Below, one piece after another: positions 37,141 to 50,944 of a stretch of DNA of 64,000 nt. Below the pieces are notes generated by a model. The model saw only the letters and a list, made by a program, of their open reading frames with translations. It was not told the origin of the DNA and ran no database searches. Numbering within the stretch: the stretch's first letter is position 1; each line of letters begins with the position of its first letter. A program made the translations under genes and the position numbers. The DNA is from Dermatophagoides farinae (lineage: Eukaryota > Arthropoda > Arachnida > Sarcoptiformes > Pyroglyphidae), in NCBI RefSeq assembly GCF_024713945.1, contig NC_134679.1, positions 625,001 through 689,000 of the forward strand. The letters run 5' to 3'.

Positions 37141-38960
37141 AAAAAGCGAATAATTTTCTCGCCTTTTTTTTCTTCACGAAAAAAAACTGACCAACAATTT
37201 GAATTGGCCACGCAATTCTTTTTTATTGCTTTTTTTTCTGGTTATTGGTGTGTACACTTTTCGGCTCGGGTACACTTGTTTGTTTATTTGTTTGATTATC
37301 GCCTTTGACATTTGGGGGTCATGGTCTCTTTTGCTCTGTTTGTGCGTGTGTGTGTGTCTAGAAATATTTCTCTTTGACCAAATAGAATTTATAGACAAAT
37401 TCATAAACAAAAAAAAAAAAATTTTTTTCTCACTCGACCTTTCATTTCACACTCACACACACACACACACCATTATCATATAAACAATGATGATAATGGT
37501 GTGGCCATCTGAAATCATCAAAAAATCGTCATCGAAAAAAAAACGAAAATCTTGTTATTTAGTGTGGTCGGTTATCATCATCATCATAAATGTTTATTGT
37601 AGTTGCTGTTTGCATCAACAGAAAAAAATGGCCAATTTTCGTTTTTTTATTATTTGTTGCTGGTTTTTTGTTGTTGTTGTAAATTTTTATGACCATATCA
37701 TCAAACAACAACAAACAATTCAGTGAATAAACACGGATTACAAATCCATTTGCGCGTTTGCCAATTTTTTTTTTATTCAATCGAAAAAAAAAATTACCAA
37801 AAACAAAACGAAACACAAAAAAAATGAATTTACATTTGCACCTCACACACTCCTTGCGCACAAACTGGGTAAATTATTTGCAAATTTTTTTTTTATTTTA
37901 TTCAAATTATGATGATGACTATATGATAATATGCATTGTCCATATTGATTAGGCCATATATGCACATGCATACAAAGGAAAAAAACATTTCGATAATTAT
38001 ATAGTTTCTCTCGCAGAAGAAAAAAGAAGGAACCAATTTTCAAATTGAAAATTGACGTTTTCCACCAAAAAAAAAAAAAAAAAAAATGTGTCAATCTTCC
38101 ACCCTAAATAATAATGACCAATTTTCATTTTTTTTTTCTTTCACCCAACTAATGATTTCGTGATCAAAACAATTTTTTTTATCGTTTGTGAAAGAAAAAA
38201 AAAATTCTTTATTCACATATTAAATACCGAAGACATCGCGTGTCATTGTGGCTATGATGAACGAAAAAATTAATCGATCACAATTTTTCATCATCAAAAT
38301 CGATTTTTGAAAATTATTCATCAAAACGAATGAAAAAAAAATGAATGGTTGAATGATTACACACACACACACACACTTGAATATATAAAGTCGTTATATT
38401 GATGATTAACAATCGATCGATGAAAAAAATGAAAAAAAAAATCTTAATCATCATACACCAACGCACCCGGATGAAAAAATCATTGAAATATCCGTTGATT
38501 TTTTTTTATTCATTATTGTTTTTCATGTGTCACGCAATGGCATTCAATTCAATGAATGATTCATAATCAAGTTGATTTGATTATTAATTAATCGAATAGA
38601 AGAAAAAAAACAATGATGAAAATTGTCATTAAAGGTAAAATTGTTCAGTCAAATCATAATTATTATATATATGGTGGCCTAACATTTGAATAAAATAGGA
38701 AATTCCCTTTTTTTTGTTTGTTTGTTTGTTTGTTTGTGACCTCAGTAATGACTTGAAACTTTTGAAATTTTTAAATAAACGATCAAAACAAAAAAAAAAC
38801 TTACCCGAAATGTTACACCTCTTAATAGTGGATAATTTGGTTTTGCATACACCATCGATTGTTGTGCTAAATTCATTATGATTATAATGATTGGAATGAT
38901 CTGTGTAATCATCATTCTTGACGATAAAAAACAACGATAATGATGACTTATCGATGACAT
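35392..38960 (-). CDS. pore-less iGluR-like ligand-binding protein 1 (S1-S2 without channel)
   Basis: Minus-strand exons 38805-38960, 36738-36917 and 35392-36576 give 506 residues. A signal peptide (residues 1 to about 39, MVYA|K) leads straight into S1, with no amino-terminal domain. S1 shows RYEGFVVDLMNLIAKKVGF, NGMIGEVF, RADFAIADLTVTDARKRYVD and FTDAF. R127 sits where iGluRs bind the ligand carboxylate. Only about 17 residues later S2 begins (LRTLEDL...TYGTYKTGATYF; T191), then YAFIVESTFAEY (E238), YCNLT and YWINRC, the conserved cysteine pair (C250, C305). The usual TM1-pore-TM3 block is missing within one continuous exon. TM4 is replaced by a His/Asn/Gln-rich tail ending in WWWWWSSAIHSIIIILLY and five more residues, a possible membrane anchor. 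Predicted extracellular amino-acid-binding protein, not a channel. The ligand is unknown. Confidence 0.88.
36918..38804 (-). other. 1.9-kb intron of the first pore-less iGluR-like gene
   Basis: A long intron compared with the 54-161 nt typical nearby. It splits the start of S1 (GVTFR|NWPYADR) in phase 0. It contains (TTG)n near 37101-37140, (GT)n near 37345-37357, (AC)n runs and poly-A/T. S1 is continuous across the splice, so no exon needs to be hidden in it, and I see none. Confidence 0.75.
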
Positions 38961-41597
38961 GGTTATGATGGTGGTGGTATATAGTAGGTTAAATTCTGAT
39001 CACCAATCAAAGAATTGAATTGAATTGAAAACAATTGTTATTGGATGTGAATAAATCATTCGAAAAAAACCGGATCGATGATGAATCATAAATGTTTTCC
39101 GATTTTTGACAACAAACACACATATACACACACACAAGTGAAACAAATCACATGATGATCAATCAAAATTTATTTAAAGCAAAAGAAAATAAATTAAAGT
39201 TATCATTTTCTGTCTTTTTTTTTCTTTACAAAAGTTTCAATCAAAAAAAAAAAAAAAAAATTTACAATCGGTTATTGTTTTTTCTTTCAATTCAGATGAT
39301 GATGATAATAATAGACAAATTCAACAGGTGGTCCTATCAATTCAGTCTTGAAAGAATTGATTCAGGTTAGTTGGTATTTGGTTAGATTTGATGCTAAATT
39401 TTTTTTTCAATGAAAGATGTGATTTCATTTCTTCTTGATGATGATGATGATGATGATGAATTCAATTTGATTTGAGAATTTGAATAAATAAAATAACGAA
39501 TGGAAAAGATGGTGGAAAAGAGAAGAAAGTGAAAAAAAAATCCCAAGCTTTACTTATCAACAACAACAACAGCAAAATTCATTTATTCAACAGTCGCACA
39601 AATTTATATTTGGAACAGATATTATTATTATTATGGCAGATTTTAAGGCGTTGGTGGTTGTTGTTGCTGTGGTGATGATGATGGTGAAGTTTTGAAATCA
39701 GAACGAAAAATCAAAATAAAAAAAAAATAAAATAAAAAAAATGTCGAGATTGATGTGAATCGAATCAAATCAAATATAAAATCAAAATGAAATGCATACA
39801 CACACCATAACACATTGGATGATAGGATCAGAGAAAAGAAACATCATTTTCTTTAAATGGACATGGAAACTAACGAAAACTAATGTCGCGAATGATGATG
39901 ATGATGATGAATATATATGAAAAATTTTTTATTTTATTTTCAAAAAAACTGGCTTTCTCTCTCTCACATCTCACCACCATATCATATTCAATCAATTGAA
40001 TGTTTTTTTTTCTTCTTCTTCTGAAGAAGAAAATCATCTGTTGTGTTCCGTTCGATACGGCAAACAAACTTTAAATGAACAACATTGATCGATTTATATT
40101 GGTATCACTAGAAAGATTTTTTTTTCTACCTTAAAAATTTTCTGTAGTAGAGGCAACATTTATGGTACTAGTGGTTTTAGTGTTCATTTGACCACCATCG
40201 ACCGGTCGACCCGTCCGTCTGAATGATCAACTAAACGATGGATCAAAAAAAATGAAATGAAATGAAATGAAATGTGAATGAAAATGAACAACAGAACAAG
40301 CCCATTCACCTACGCGAAAATTTTTTTTTTAAATTTATTTCGTATCTGACAAATATGTGAATGAGAGAGATCAAGATAGTGGCAAGAGAATGAAGAAAAA
40401 AAAATGAGAAAAGGAAACTGGTATTTTGTCAGTCAATCACCAAAATACCATACTACAATACAAATACAAACAAAACAAAAAACGTTTTTCCATACACACA
40501 CACACACACAAAATGAGCGTCGTTTTTTTTGAGGTCCTCAAAGAATTTGTGTATTTTCCATGTACCTATTTGGCCTCTATGCCCTTGCTGTGTGTGTGTG
40601 TGTGTGTAAATATGATATTCATCATCATCTTTCAAGCTTGATTGGATTTTGAGATTTTTTTTCTTTTTGTTCGTACAAAATCCAATTTTGATCTTTTTTG
40701 ATAACAACCAACCAACAGATGTATATGATTTAATGGTTTAGATTTGACATGTTTACCCAAAAGAAAACACTATGGGCTACCCACTATTATCACCACCCCT
40801 ACTACACCCACTTCAATTTGTAAAACACTTAATGAACTAGATATATCTATACAAATAACCTCGTATGGTGCATGTGTGTTTTTTTCTTACAAATAATGAG
40901 CGATGACAAATGAATGATTATGTTCCAAAAACACTTGTGTGGTGGTAAGCAACAAGTGTTTGTTCATATGAAAAAAAAATGAAATCAAATCAAATCAAAT
41001 AAATTCATCAGAAATTCAATTCAAATCACTTTTAATAACAACAACAACAACAACAAGCCATACTTGAGATTTTTTTTTTTTTTTTTGAAAAATTTTCTTT
41101 TTCTCTCGATGAACAACAACCACAAAACCTACGCATTTTTTGAATTTGCCAATTTTTTTTTTAATATATTCCTGAATCATTATTTTTTCCATCTGTCATG
41201 CACAGTGATACAACCACAACAACAACAACAAGAAGGAGAAAATGAATGAAAATGATCATTTAATATTTGGATAAGACCGATGAATATTTTTTTTTCTGTT
41301 GATCACATTGTGATGTTGTAAAAACCATCAAATCAAGATTTTATTTTTTCAAAAAAATAAAAAAAAAAAATGGTCGATGAACACCAATGGAGAGCAAGAG
41401 AATAAATAAATGGACAAAAAAATCGTTTTTGATATGCCGACTATAAATGATGATGATCATCATTTTTTTTATGATGATTTTATTCATTGTTGACCATTTG
41501 TTGATTTGATTCGAATTTTTTTTTCTGTTTTCTTTGGATTCGATTCATTCGTTTATCGGGTAACCATTACCATAAACAAGCGAACAAAACAAAATTC

Positions 41598-41622
41598 TGT
41601 GTGTGTGTGTGTGTGTGTGTGT
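41598..41622. repeat. (TG)n microsatellite
   Basis: Uninterrupted TG dinucleotides in non-coding DNA. Confidence 0.95.
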
Positions 41623-44600
41623 TTATTCACAAATCTAAACCTTTATGTATTTATAATTTGTATGATGATGATGATGATATGATAATGATTGTGAATGGCA
41701 AACAACACCTGTGGATATTTTGCTTTGCATTTTTTTTTCCTCCGACGATTAAAGTGTGAAACCAAAATCAAGATTGTGTGGAATACGGAAAAAAATTGAA
41801 AACAGAAAAAAAATCGTAAATTTCATCATTTCCTTGGCATTTTTTTTAATGCTTCTGAAATAGAGAGAAAAAAATCGCTTTTGTGTGATTTTTGTTTTGG
41901 CTTTGTTTTTGATTACCGGTATTATTTTATCACAAGTAAATCTTGCGACAAATTATTCACCACAACATAATGTTTTTTTTCAATTTTTATTTTTCGAAAA
42001 GAAATCATGTGAATAATCAACACTAATAATGATCAGTATATAATAATCATGTCCAGTCTTGGTTTGTCAATAGATAACTGAAAATCATTGAAAGAATTAA
42101 ATTGAAAAAATTCAAAATGAAAAAAAAGGGAAAAATCCGATTCAATCAAAATTGTTTCAATCATAGGATCAATTTATTTTCAGCGATTAATCTTGGATTA
42201 TCATCATCATCATCATCATAGAACGAGGTGTAGACAACAACAATAACAACAACAACACTAGCCCATAATGAAGAAGAAGAAAATGGATCGAATGAATAGT
42301 TCAGAGAGATTATCCATGTCTGTATTATTATTTTATTATTATTGTTGTTGTTGTTGTTGTTGTTGTTGAAACCTACACCTTTTTTTGCCGCATTACAATT
42401 GGCTGAATTGATTGAAATAACCGATTGAATATACATGCACGGATATCTTTACTACATCTATTTATAGTCAACACTTGTTGTTGTGGATCATGAAAGCCAT
42501 GATATGTGGATGAATGGCAATCATGTTGTTGTTGCTGAATGGAACAAAATCGGATTAGATTAATTCCACGATGATGATGATGATGATGATGAAAAGATCC
42601 AAACAACAACAACAACAACAACAAATGCTGCAAATCATCATAAAAAGCATCGACAACTTGTCAAAACATAATGATATGATTCGAAAATTGTGGATTAAAT
42701 AAATCTGAATAATAAAGAAAAAAAAAGAAAATAAGTTTTCTTGAATATGCTTGCAAAAAAAATGACAATTTTAAATCAAGCACACCACACACAAAGATTT
42801 TTATAATCATCATCATCATCATCATCAACCTGATAATTATTTTCAATCATTCAACTTTGAACAAAAAAAAAATCTCCAGTTATCAACATCATCATCCATC
42901 TTTCAATCTTGCAGTAATTTTGCTTCAAACAAACAAAAATCAAAAAAAAAAATTTTTTCCCGTTTTTTTTCGTTTCATTCACCGATTTCTAGATGTTTAG
43001 TTTAAAAAAAAAAATTTTTTTCTTAGTCTGAAGATAATGGATTTTTAAAGAGAGAGAGAGAGATAGAAACAAAACGAAAAAAAAATTTTGAAATAAGAAC
43101 TATTTTTAAAAACATATTTATCGATTGATGATACGCCCTGTAAATCCTGAAGATGATAATCACGGAAATGATTTTTTTTTCTTTGCCGCATCGAAAACTT
43201 GTGTCTTACGTAATCTTTTTTTTTTTTTTTTTTTGATTCTCTACATTCGATAATTCGATGAAAATAAAATTCATGACCAATCATTGATCATGACAAATTA
43301 TTGATTGCAACAGCAACAACAACAACAGCAGCAGCAGTGGAAAATGCGAATTTGATCAAAGAAAATTTGATTCAAATAAAAAAAAATCATCATTTACAAT
43401 AGATTGAAGAAAGCCAAAACAATCGGATTAAATTTGATGGAAAAGAAAAATTTTCTCGGTCAATCAACAATCATTTTTCATCATACTGCAATATAAAGCA
43501 ATGTGTTCCATATGTTCAAAATTGGCCAAGATCAAAAATCAAACCCCCACTCCCCGCTCAGCACCATGAATGTTATCCAAATCGATCACTATTATTCCCT
43601 AGATCCTGATAATCATAATCATCGTCAAATCTAAATTGTTCATCTCAACAACAACAGCAGCATCATCATATAATTCTTGTCATTTGCCAACAACAACAAC
43701 AATGATAATAATCGAAAAACGACGTCGACAACGACGACCCACACATACCACATGCTAACCAAGTAGAAAAAAAAAGTTTTTAAGGTTAGGTCGAGGTTGT
43801 ACGTTATGGTGGTTCGTATTTTTGTTATTAAAATGGAGATGTTTTGGCCAATAGGCTGATACACACACACACACACAAACACAAGACAATGGCGGCAATT
43901 GAGAAAATAAAGAAATGAAACGAAACAAATGGGGTTCATTTCTTTCAAATCCAACAATCAAACATACACAAAAGGGATCAAACCCAAATAATTTCATTTT
44001 TGAATGGGTCAAATTAACCTTTGAACTTTTCTATAGAAAAAAAAATTTGTTGTTGTTGTGTGTGTGTGTGTGTGCAGGGTACGCGATTGTCTTTTGTTGT
44101 TGCTATAGTTTAGTTGTTGTAGATTTTAATCATAATAACAACAACAACAACAATAAATGGCAATATTGTTCCGTTGTTGTTGTTGTTGTTGTTCCATCAA
44201 GAAAGGTACAATTGGCATTCTCTTTTGATGGCTAAATATCTTGAAAGAAAAAAATGTAGACAACAACAACAACAAACATCGAAAAAAAACATTGATTTTC
44301 AAAAAAAAGAACCTAAAGGTAAAAGAAACAAAAAAAAATGGCAAACACAACGATCGTTTAGATTGGAGATGAAAAATCTGGAATGATAATCACACGGTTT
44401 CTTCTTCTTTTTTTTCTCTTCAAAAAAGGGGCCATCATTATCGCATTCTTTCGGACTAAATATGTCCATTTTTTTGGCGTGTCATTTTTTCTGTCTACCA
44501 TATACATCATAAATTGTACAAATTTTTATCGATTAAATTTTTCAAGATGTTAACAACAACAACAACAACAACGAAAACAAAACTAGAACACCAATAATGT

Positions 44601-47541
44601 CTATCTATAAGTGGATTGATTCTCAAGACTCACTTGACGATGATGATGATGATGGGCAATGTAGAACATTATCACTTTTAATGGTTGAACAACAAAAAAA
44701 AAATTTGTAGAATCCGCTTCATGATGACCACCGAGGTGAGGGTGTGTGTGTATGTGTGTGTAGAATGACCTACCTCCCATTCAAACCATTATCATCATAA
44801 ACGAATTGAATATAAAGACGACGACGACACGAAAAAATGATCGACTATAATCATAAAGTGAAAAATGAACGAAGAAAACTTACGAAAACAAACGATAAAG
44901 TTCATATGGTTGGGTCATTCATTTTTTTCTGAAAAAAATGATGATGGTAAATAATGATGGTTTCTTTTTTTTAAAGTTCAACATACAGAAGAAGAAGTAA
45001 AGCTCGTACGGATGCGTCGGTGTATTTTATATTTTTTTTTTTGTTTAGTGAACTAATGGATCGACATTTATATCGAAAAACTGCACACACACACACATTA
45101 ATCTATCAGTTGTCGTTGTCAATATCTTGGTTCGATGACCAAAAAAAAAAAAAAAATTTTTTTTCTTTGGATACAACCACACTCAGTCACTTGATCAAAT
45201 TGATGATGATGATGATCAACAAATTTATCAAAATGAAAGAAAAAAAAATTGTCATTTCATCCATCCATCAACAATAATAACAAGCATTAATTTAATTTTT
45301 GATTTCGACGAGCACACACACAATTGGCCATGTCCGTCACATTTGATTTGATTAGCGAGAATGTGAGTTAAAGAGAAACAAAATCACCATTTCCGGTTCG
45401 AAACCCGTATATATGTCAAAATATTTTTTTTCGTTTTGTGTGTTGGTATTGATTTGACCTTTTTTTCCAAACAATTAAATCAATAAATGATCAATTTCAT
45501 TATTCTTCTTCATTGAAATTATCAAAACTCAAATTCTTTTCAAAGAAAAAAAAAACCTGAAAAAAATCGAATTAGAATGGGATGGTAATCACCATTATTA
45601 TTATCATCATCATCGACAACAATTGGGCTTGTCCTTTTTTTTCTTTACACTGGCTAAAGAGACAATCAATCGATAATTTGCACATGGTTTTTTTTTATCT
45701 TTCTATGCGACATGGCATTTGTAACTAGAATAAAATTTTTTTTTTTTGGGCACTTGAAGTAAGCAGGAAAAAAAATAGTTAAAAACAAAAATCATATCTA
45801 CGAAACAAAAAAAAAATAGGCTTGGCACCAATGAAGCTTCTGTGGCTGGTCATTTTTTTTCAAGCATGTGTGTGTGTGGTAGTATGGACCGAACCAAACC
45901 AACCAACAACAACAACAAATGACCAACCAATACAATTTTTTTTGGTGTAATCTTGGTTCAAATTATTCGGGTATTAGAATAGTGAATTTTTAGCTAATTT
46001 TTTTTCAGGGTAGGTATAGGTACAGAGAGAGATTATAATAGTTTTGACTTTCTGTGTGTGTGCATGTGTGTGTTAATTATTGTTGTTTTAACAACAAACA
46101 CAAAACAAAACCAAAAAAAAAACACAGAGCCAGGAATTGAATTTTTGAAAAGAATGGATAAAAAAAACAACCGAATGAATGAAATTAGAATTATCCTACT
46201 ATTCAACAGCAAATAAAAGTTCATTTTCATTACATTTTAATCGGTGCAATGCAATAACAACAACAACAACAGCAGCAGATGATGATGATGAATTTCGTTG
46301 GTTTTGGACGAATAAATTCATACAAGGTATAGAATGGAAATGTAATTCAACCTCGAACAAAAAAAGGAAATTTAAATTCAAAAAAAAAAACTCAACTCTA
46401 AACCATTCGATTCATTCATTACTACCATATAGACAGAAGCAATCATCAAATCCATATTTTTTTTCGTTTGTTACATGATGGTGATGGTATTTTTTTTCTT
46501 TGAAATCTAATTGCATTTTTGTATAAAAAAATAATGATGATGATGATGATGATAATGAACTTGGCCGTTCTCTTCTTTTTGGATTTTCAAACACAAAAAT
46601 CCATCATCATCATCATCATAATTATGCGCGTGTATTTTTTTTTTTTTTTTTTTGCTATTGACTACCCCAACTATGACTATTTAACAATCATTATCATCGT
46701 GTTTTGTTTCGTTTTATATATTCCGGCTGATGGCAATTTGCAATGGAAAAAAAAATGAAATGATGTGGGTATACCATTATCAGTGCTGCTTGCTGCTGCT
46801 GTTGCTTATTATTTCATAATTTAAGCCATATATATAGAGTGAGAGAAGTAACAAAAAAAACTGAATTAATAATCGATCAAATTGAAAATCAAAAACATTT
46901 CTCACATTTAAAATTCATTCAGAATCATCATTTTCATTACGATTATTATATAGTTCGATTATCTTTGATAGTTGTCGATGATCGTCATCATGATTGGAGT
47001 GGTAGTGGATGAATAATAATAATAATGATAATTCATAATTAATGTAGTGATTGCACATCCAATGTCCAATGTAATTATTTAATCGTTTCAATGGAATCAA
47101 ATTAAATCACAATTGATGATGATGATTCAGATTCTTGAAAATTAGATATGATGCAATCAAACAAAAGCAACGGGAAAATTTTTTTTTTTTTTTTGCTGGT
47201 GTTAAAAAACGCCACCACAAACGAATAATTTGTTCAAAAGCCAAATTTGGTCAAACATAACCAACTTTGAGACTAAAATTGGCTATTTTAACATTTTCAA
47301 AAAATTTTTATTTTATTTTGACCAAAAAAAAAAACGAAAAACAAAATAAATGCGATTTGCATGTTCATCATGATCAAAAAAAAAAAAAAAAAAATGTTTG
47401 CGTCGAATGTGAAATGAATAAATTTCAAATACCAAAAAACAGAAAAAAAACCAATGCCATTATGATCGTGATCTGATCTCTGATTTTTTTTTTCTTTCCA
47501 CCACTTGAAATTGAATGTGAAGACATTTAAAGCTCAAATTA

Positions 47542-47545
<4 letters not shown>

Positions 47546-47581
<36 letters not shown>
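47546..47581. repeat. (GA)n microsatellite
   Basis: Uninterrupted GA dinucleotides, among the longest in the window. Confidence 0.95.
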
Positions 47582-47583
<2 letters not shown>

Positions 47584-50500
47584 GGGAAAAAATTTTTCTT
47601 ATTCGTTCATCACCGACGAAGAAAGAAGAAAAAAAAATTGAAAGAAATTTAAAATTTTTTTTTCAATTTTTCAAAATATTCATCATTGATGATGATGATG
47701 ATAGCCGGCAATGATGACCAGTATGGTTCGACAGAGCAAAAAAAAAATTACCACCATTATCCACATTATTATCAATGACAAACATCTATGTTTGTCTGTG
47801 TGTCTGTCTGCCAGATATCTCTTCAAGTCGTCAATCGTTGTCGTCATGGATTCTCTGCTTGACCATTTCAAAAAAATAAAAAAAAAATAAAGCACAAAAA
47901 AAATTAAACCTCGACGATTACTAGACCGATATATTATCAATCAAAGTATAATGAAAGAAAAAAAAATTCAAGTCATCATTTCCCGAAAATTTTATACTTT
48001 CAAAGTTGTTGCTGTTGTCGAATAACCACAAATATCAAATTAGTTCGTTTTTCAGAATAAGCAAAAAAAAAATTGAATTAAATTAATCGTTTGATGAGAT
48101 TCCTTCAAAGTTATTGGCTACCTGATGATGATGATGACCATAATGTCATCAAATAAATAAATCGACCATATCCGTCGAAATGTTGGTTTTTTTTCACTAA
48201 TTTATTTCATTTCATTCATTCATTCATTCAAATAACCTGTTGAAAGCATTGAATTGAATGAAATTCATGAATATATATGGTTTATATCGTTTAAATTTAT
48301 GAAAATTTGTGAAAAATAAAATAAAATTTATGACAAACAACCAAACAACCAAACAAACAAACAACCCGAACATTATCATCAACGCATAAACAGATCAACA
48401 TATCACACAACTAAAACTACAACAAAAACATTCAAACATCCTTCTCTTTTAACCATATTTGAATTTTATTTTTAAAGAAAAAAAAACTATAACCATAAAG
48501 TTTACCCGAAAGCAAGCAACAGGTAATTGATGGCTTTTGATATTGACGGTATAAGAAAAAAAATTTTTTTTTTATATGATGCCAAGCCCAGTTTTTTTTA
48601 CCATGAAGGATATATGATTATTATTGCTTATGTTTTAGCCATTATCGTTGAAAATGCCATAATCATCATCATCAATGATTCAGTGGCCTATCCGTAATTT
48701 TTTTTTTAATATTGATCATCATCATCATAAGCGCGTTGACGCCTTTAATTTAAATCAATAATCATCGTCAGCATCATCATCATCATCATCCATATTGGCT
48801 TCTGCTTATGCTCATTCGAGGTTGGTTGGATGGATGGAAACGAATTCTTCTTCTTTTTTTTCCATTTTACTTGTTAATTGATTTTAATTTGATTAGTTCC
48901 ATAGTTTTATAGGCTAGGCATTGATTGTACCATTACAACAAATTATTCTTTATTTGGTCATGGAATTTTCATTTTAAATTTTCAAGCAATTACCATCATT
49001 GACCGATAAGAATCATCATTGAAAATTGACCATAATTCACTTTTTGAGTTACCATGTAAACTTGTGTGTAGTGGACCATTTAAAGAATGAGAACGAGAGA
49101 AAGATTTTACTTAGATAACCAACTAAAAAACATTTATTGTCAATTGAAAAGAATTTTTGCCTTTTTTCAAATTTTGACCAAAAAATGTTTTTAAAAAAGC
49201 AACAGGTGTCTTGTATTAGAAAAATGCAGGCAAGCAAGCGAAAAAGTCAAATGTTTATCTAACATAAATAGATAACCCTATTGAAAATATTATATTATTA
49301 TGGCATGACGCCTACTGTTTTTGTTCACTCACTCTCTTTGAGCACGATCAAACACGTGTTTGTTTGTCTATTGGCCCAGGTGGGTCCGCAAACACACCAA
49401 CAAACACAAACATTCCATTTATTCAAAAACATTGACTTGTTGACCCAATCTTTGTGTCAATCAATTGATGATAATACAAATGACAAATATTGGTTCAATT
49501 TGGTAAATTTTTTTTGGGGCCACGCCATATTTATCTATAAAAATATCGCACAGAAATTCCAATGCAAACACTTTGGTTTTTTTGGGGCTGTTTGTTTTTA
49601 ATGTTTTTGTGTTTTTTCTTTTCTATTTCAAAAAAAAACGTTTATTCTCAAAGAAAAAAAATTTTTATGGCAAAAAAAGATTTGATTTCGTTTACATATT
49701 AAACACACACACAACGAAGATCATTTGAATTATCATCATCATTATTATTACAGGAACAGAAACCAACGCAAATGCACACACAAACACAGCTGAGAAAACA
49801 GCCATTATCCTAAAATGGAAATACCATCGCCATTTGCCTAAAAGAACCGGGATTCATTTCTGGACGACAAAAAACAACAACAACAACGAAATCCTGAATT
49901 CATAACGTTGAACAATCAAATCCCGTACAAATACAAATAGAAAAAACAAATGCGTAGGTTTTATTTTAGGTTATGGAATTTCGCAAATGAAAAAAAAGAC
50001 TCGAAACGACTTGTAGAAAAAAAAAATTTTTATATCTAAAGATAAGATGTGAAACCTGTCGGTTAATCAACATTTTTTTTGGCTTTACTTTACTTTGATT
50101 AACAAATGCGGTCAAATCAGTTTGATTGACCATCAAAAAAAAAAAAAAAAAAATAACAACAACAACTAACCATCAACCAAAAGCAAGCCAGGGCAACCCT
50201 ATTGTGGATTTATTTTATTTTCTTCTTATTCTTCTTCAACATTGAGTTTCAATGAACTTTTCTTTTATATCAAAAAATAAAAATAAAATGAAAAAAAATC
50301 ATTCATAATGTCAATCTCTCTCTCTCTCGCTGCACTTTTTGTTTTGTTTTCGGGTTAATCTTTCACATCCATCCATCTAGTCATCCATGATGCCAAAAAA
50401 AAAATATTCAGCCATTCATTCAGTGTCTGGGTTGTAGCGTTGAAAGCTATTTTATTTCATTTTACGTGTATTGAATACTAGAAATATATCAGGGTTTGTT

Positions 50501-50944
50501 GTTGTTGTTGTTGATGTTGTCGATGAAAATTTCATGTATACAAAATGGACAAGAGAATGAAAAATTTAAAAAAATTGGTAAATTTTTCGTTTCGTTAAAT
50601 TGTTGTTGAGAATCATACAACAACAACAACAACAATCACGCCTTGAAAGATAAATTTTACTCTGTCAGCCATTGGTTTTTTTTTTGCTTGAAAATGAATC
50701 ATCGTCGTCGTCGTCGTCATTTCAATGGGTAGCAATGAAAAAAGCTTGTCAATCAATTTTCTTCAATGGATTTAAAACACACACACACACAGAGTGATTT
50801 TATTTTTTGCCAATTCCACATTCACAATTCCGATTCCAAAATTTCGTCGTTATTGATAGTCAGTTGATAGCCAATGATGTTGTTGTTATGTGAGAAAAAC
50901 AAAATTTTTTTTTTTTAATTGATTGAAAAAATTATTACCCTTCG

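Larger units (their letters stand above)
38961..50944. other. 12-kb gene desert between the two iGluR-like genes
   Basis: No supported gene. Contents: (GAT)n near 39437-39459, (TG)n at 41598-41622, (ATC)n near 42199-42219, (GA)n at 47546-47581, and many (CAA)n and poly-A/T runs. A minus-strand frame at 42373-42633 is less repetitive than its neighbours, with four Cys and a Leu run at its start. It also has an acceptor-like TTGCAG at its 5' edge. It might be a small exon, but nothing links to it. A plus frame at 49281-49601 lacks an ATG start and any recognisable feature. Confidence 0.55.

Noticed and set aside
45380-45410. GGTTCGAAACC, resembling a tRNA T-arm
   Set aside because: No matching acceptor stem, D-arm or anticodon arm could be folded from the neighbouring bases. 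No other tRNA candidate was found.
46915-47100. 61-codon minus-strand frame with fairly normal codons
   Set aside because: No ATG at its 5' end, an in-frame stop just upstream and no acceptor that would make it an exon.
49281-49601. 106-codon plus-strand frame that is not low-complexity
   Set aside because: Begins with TTG rather than ATG, has no splice context, domain or family resemblance, and codon use unlike the confident genes.
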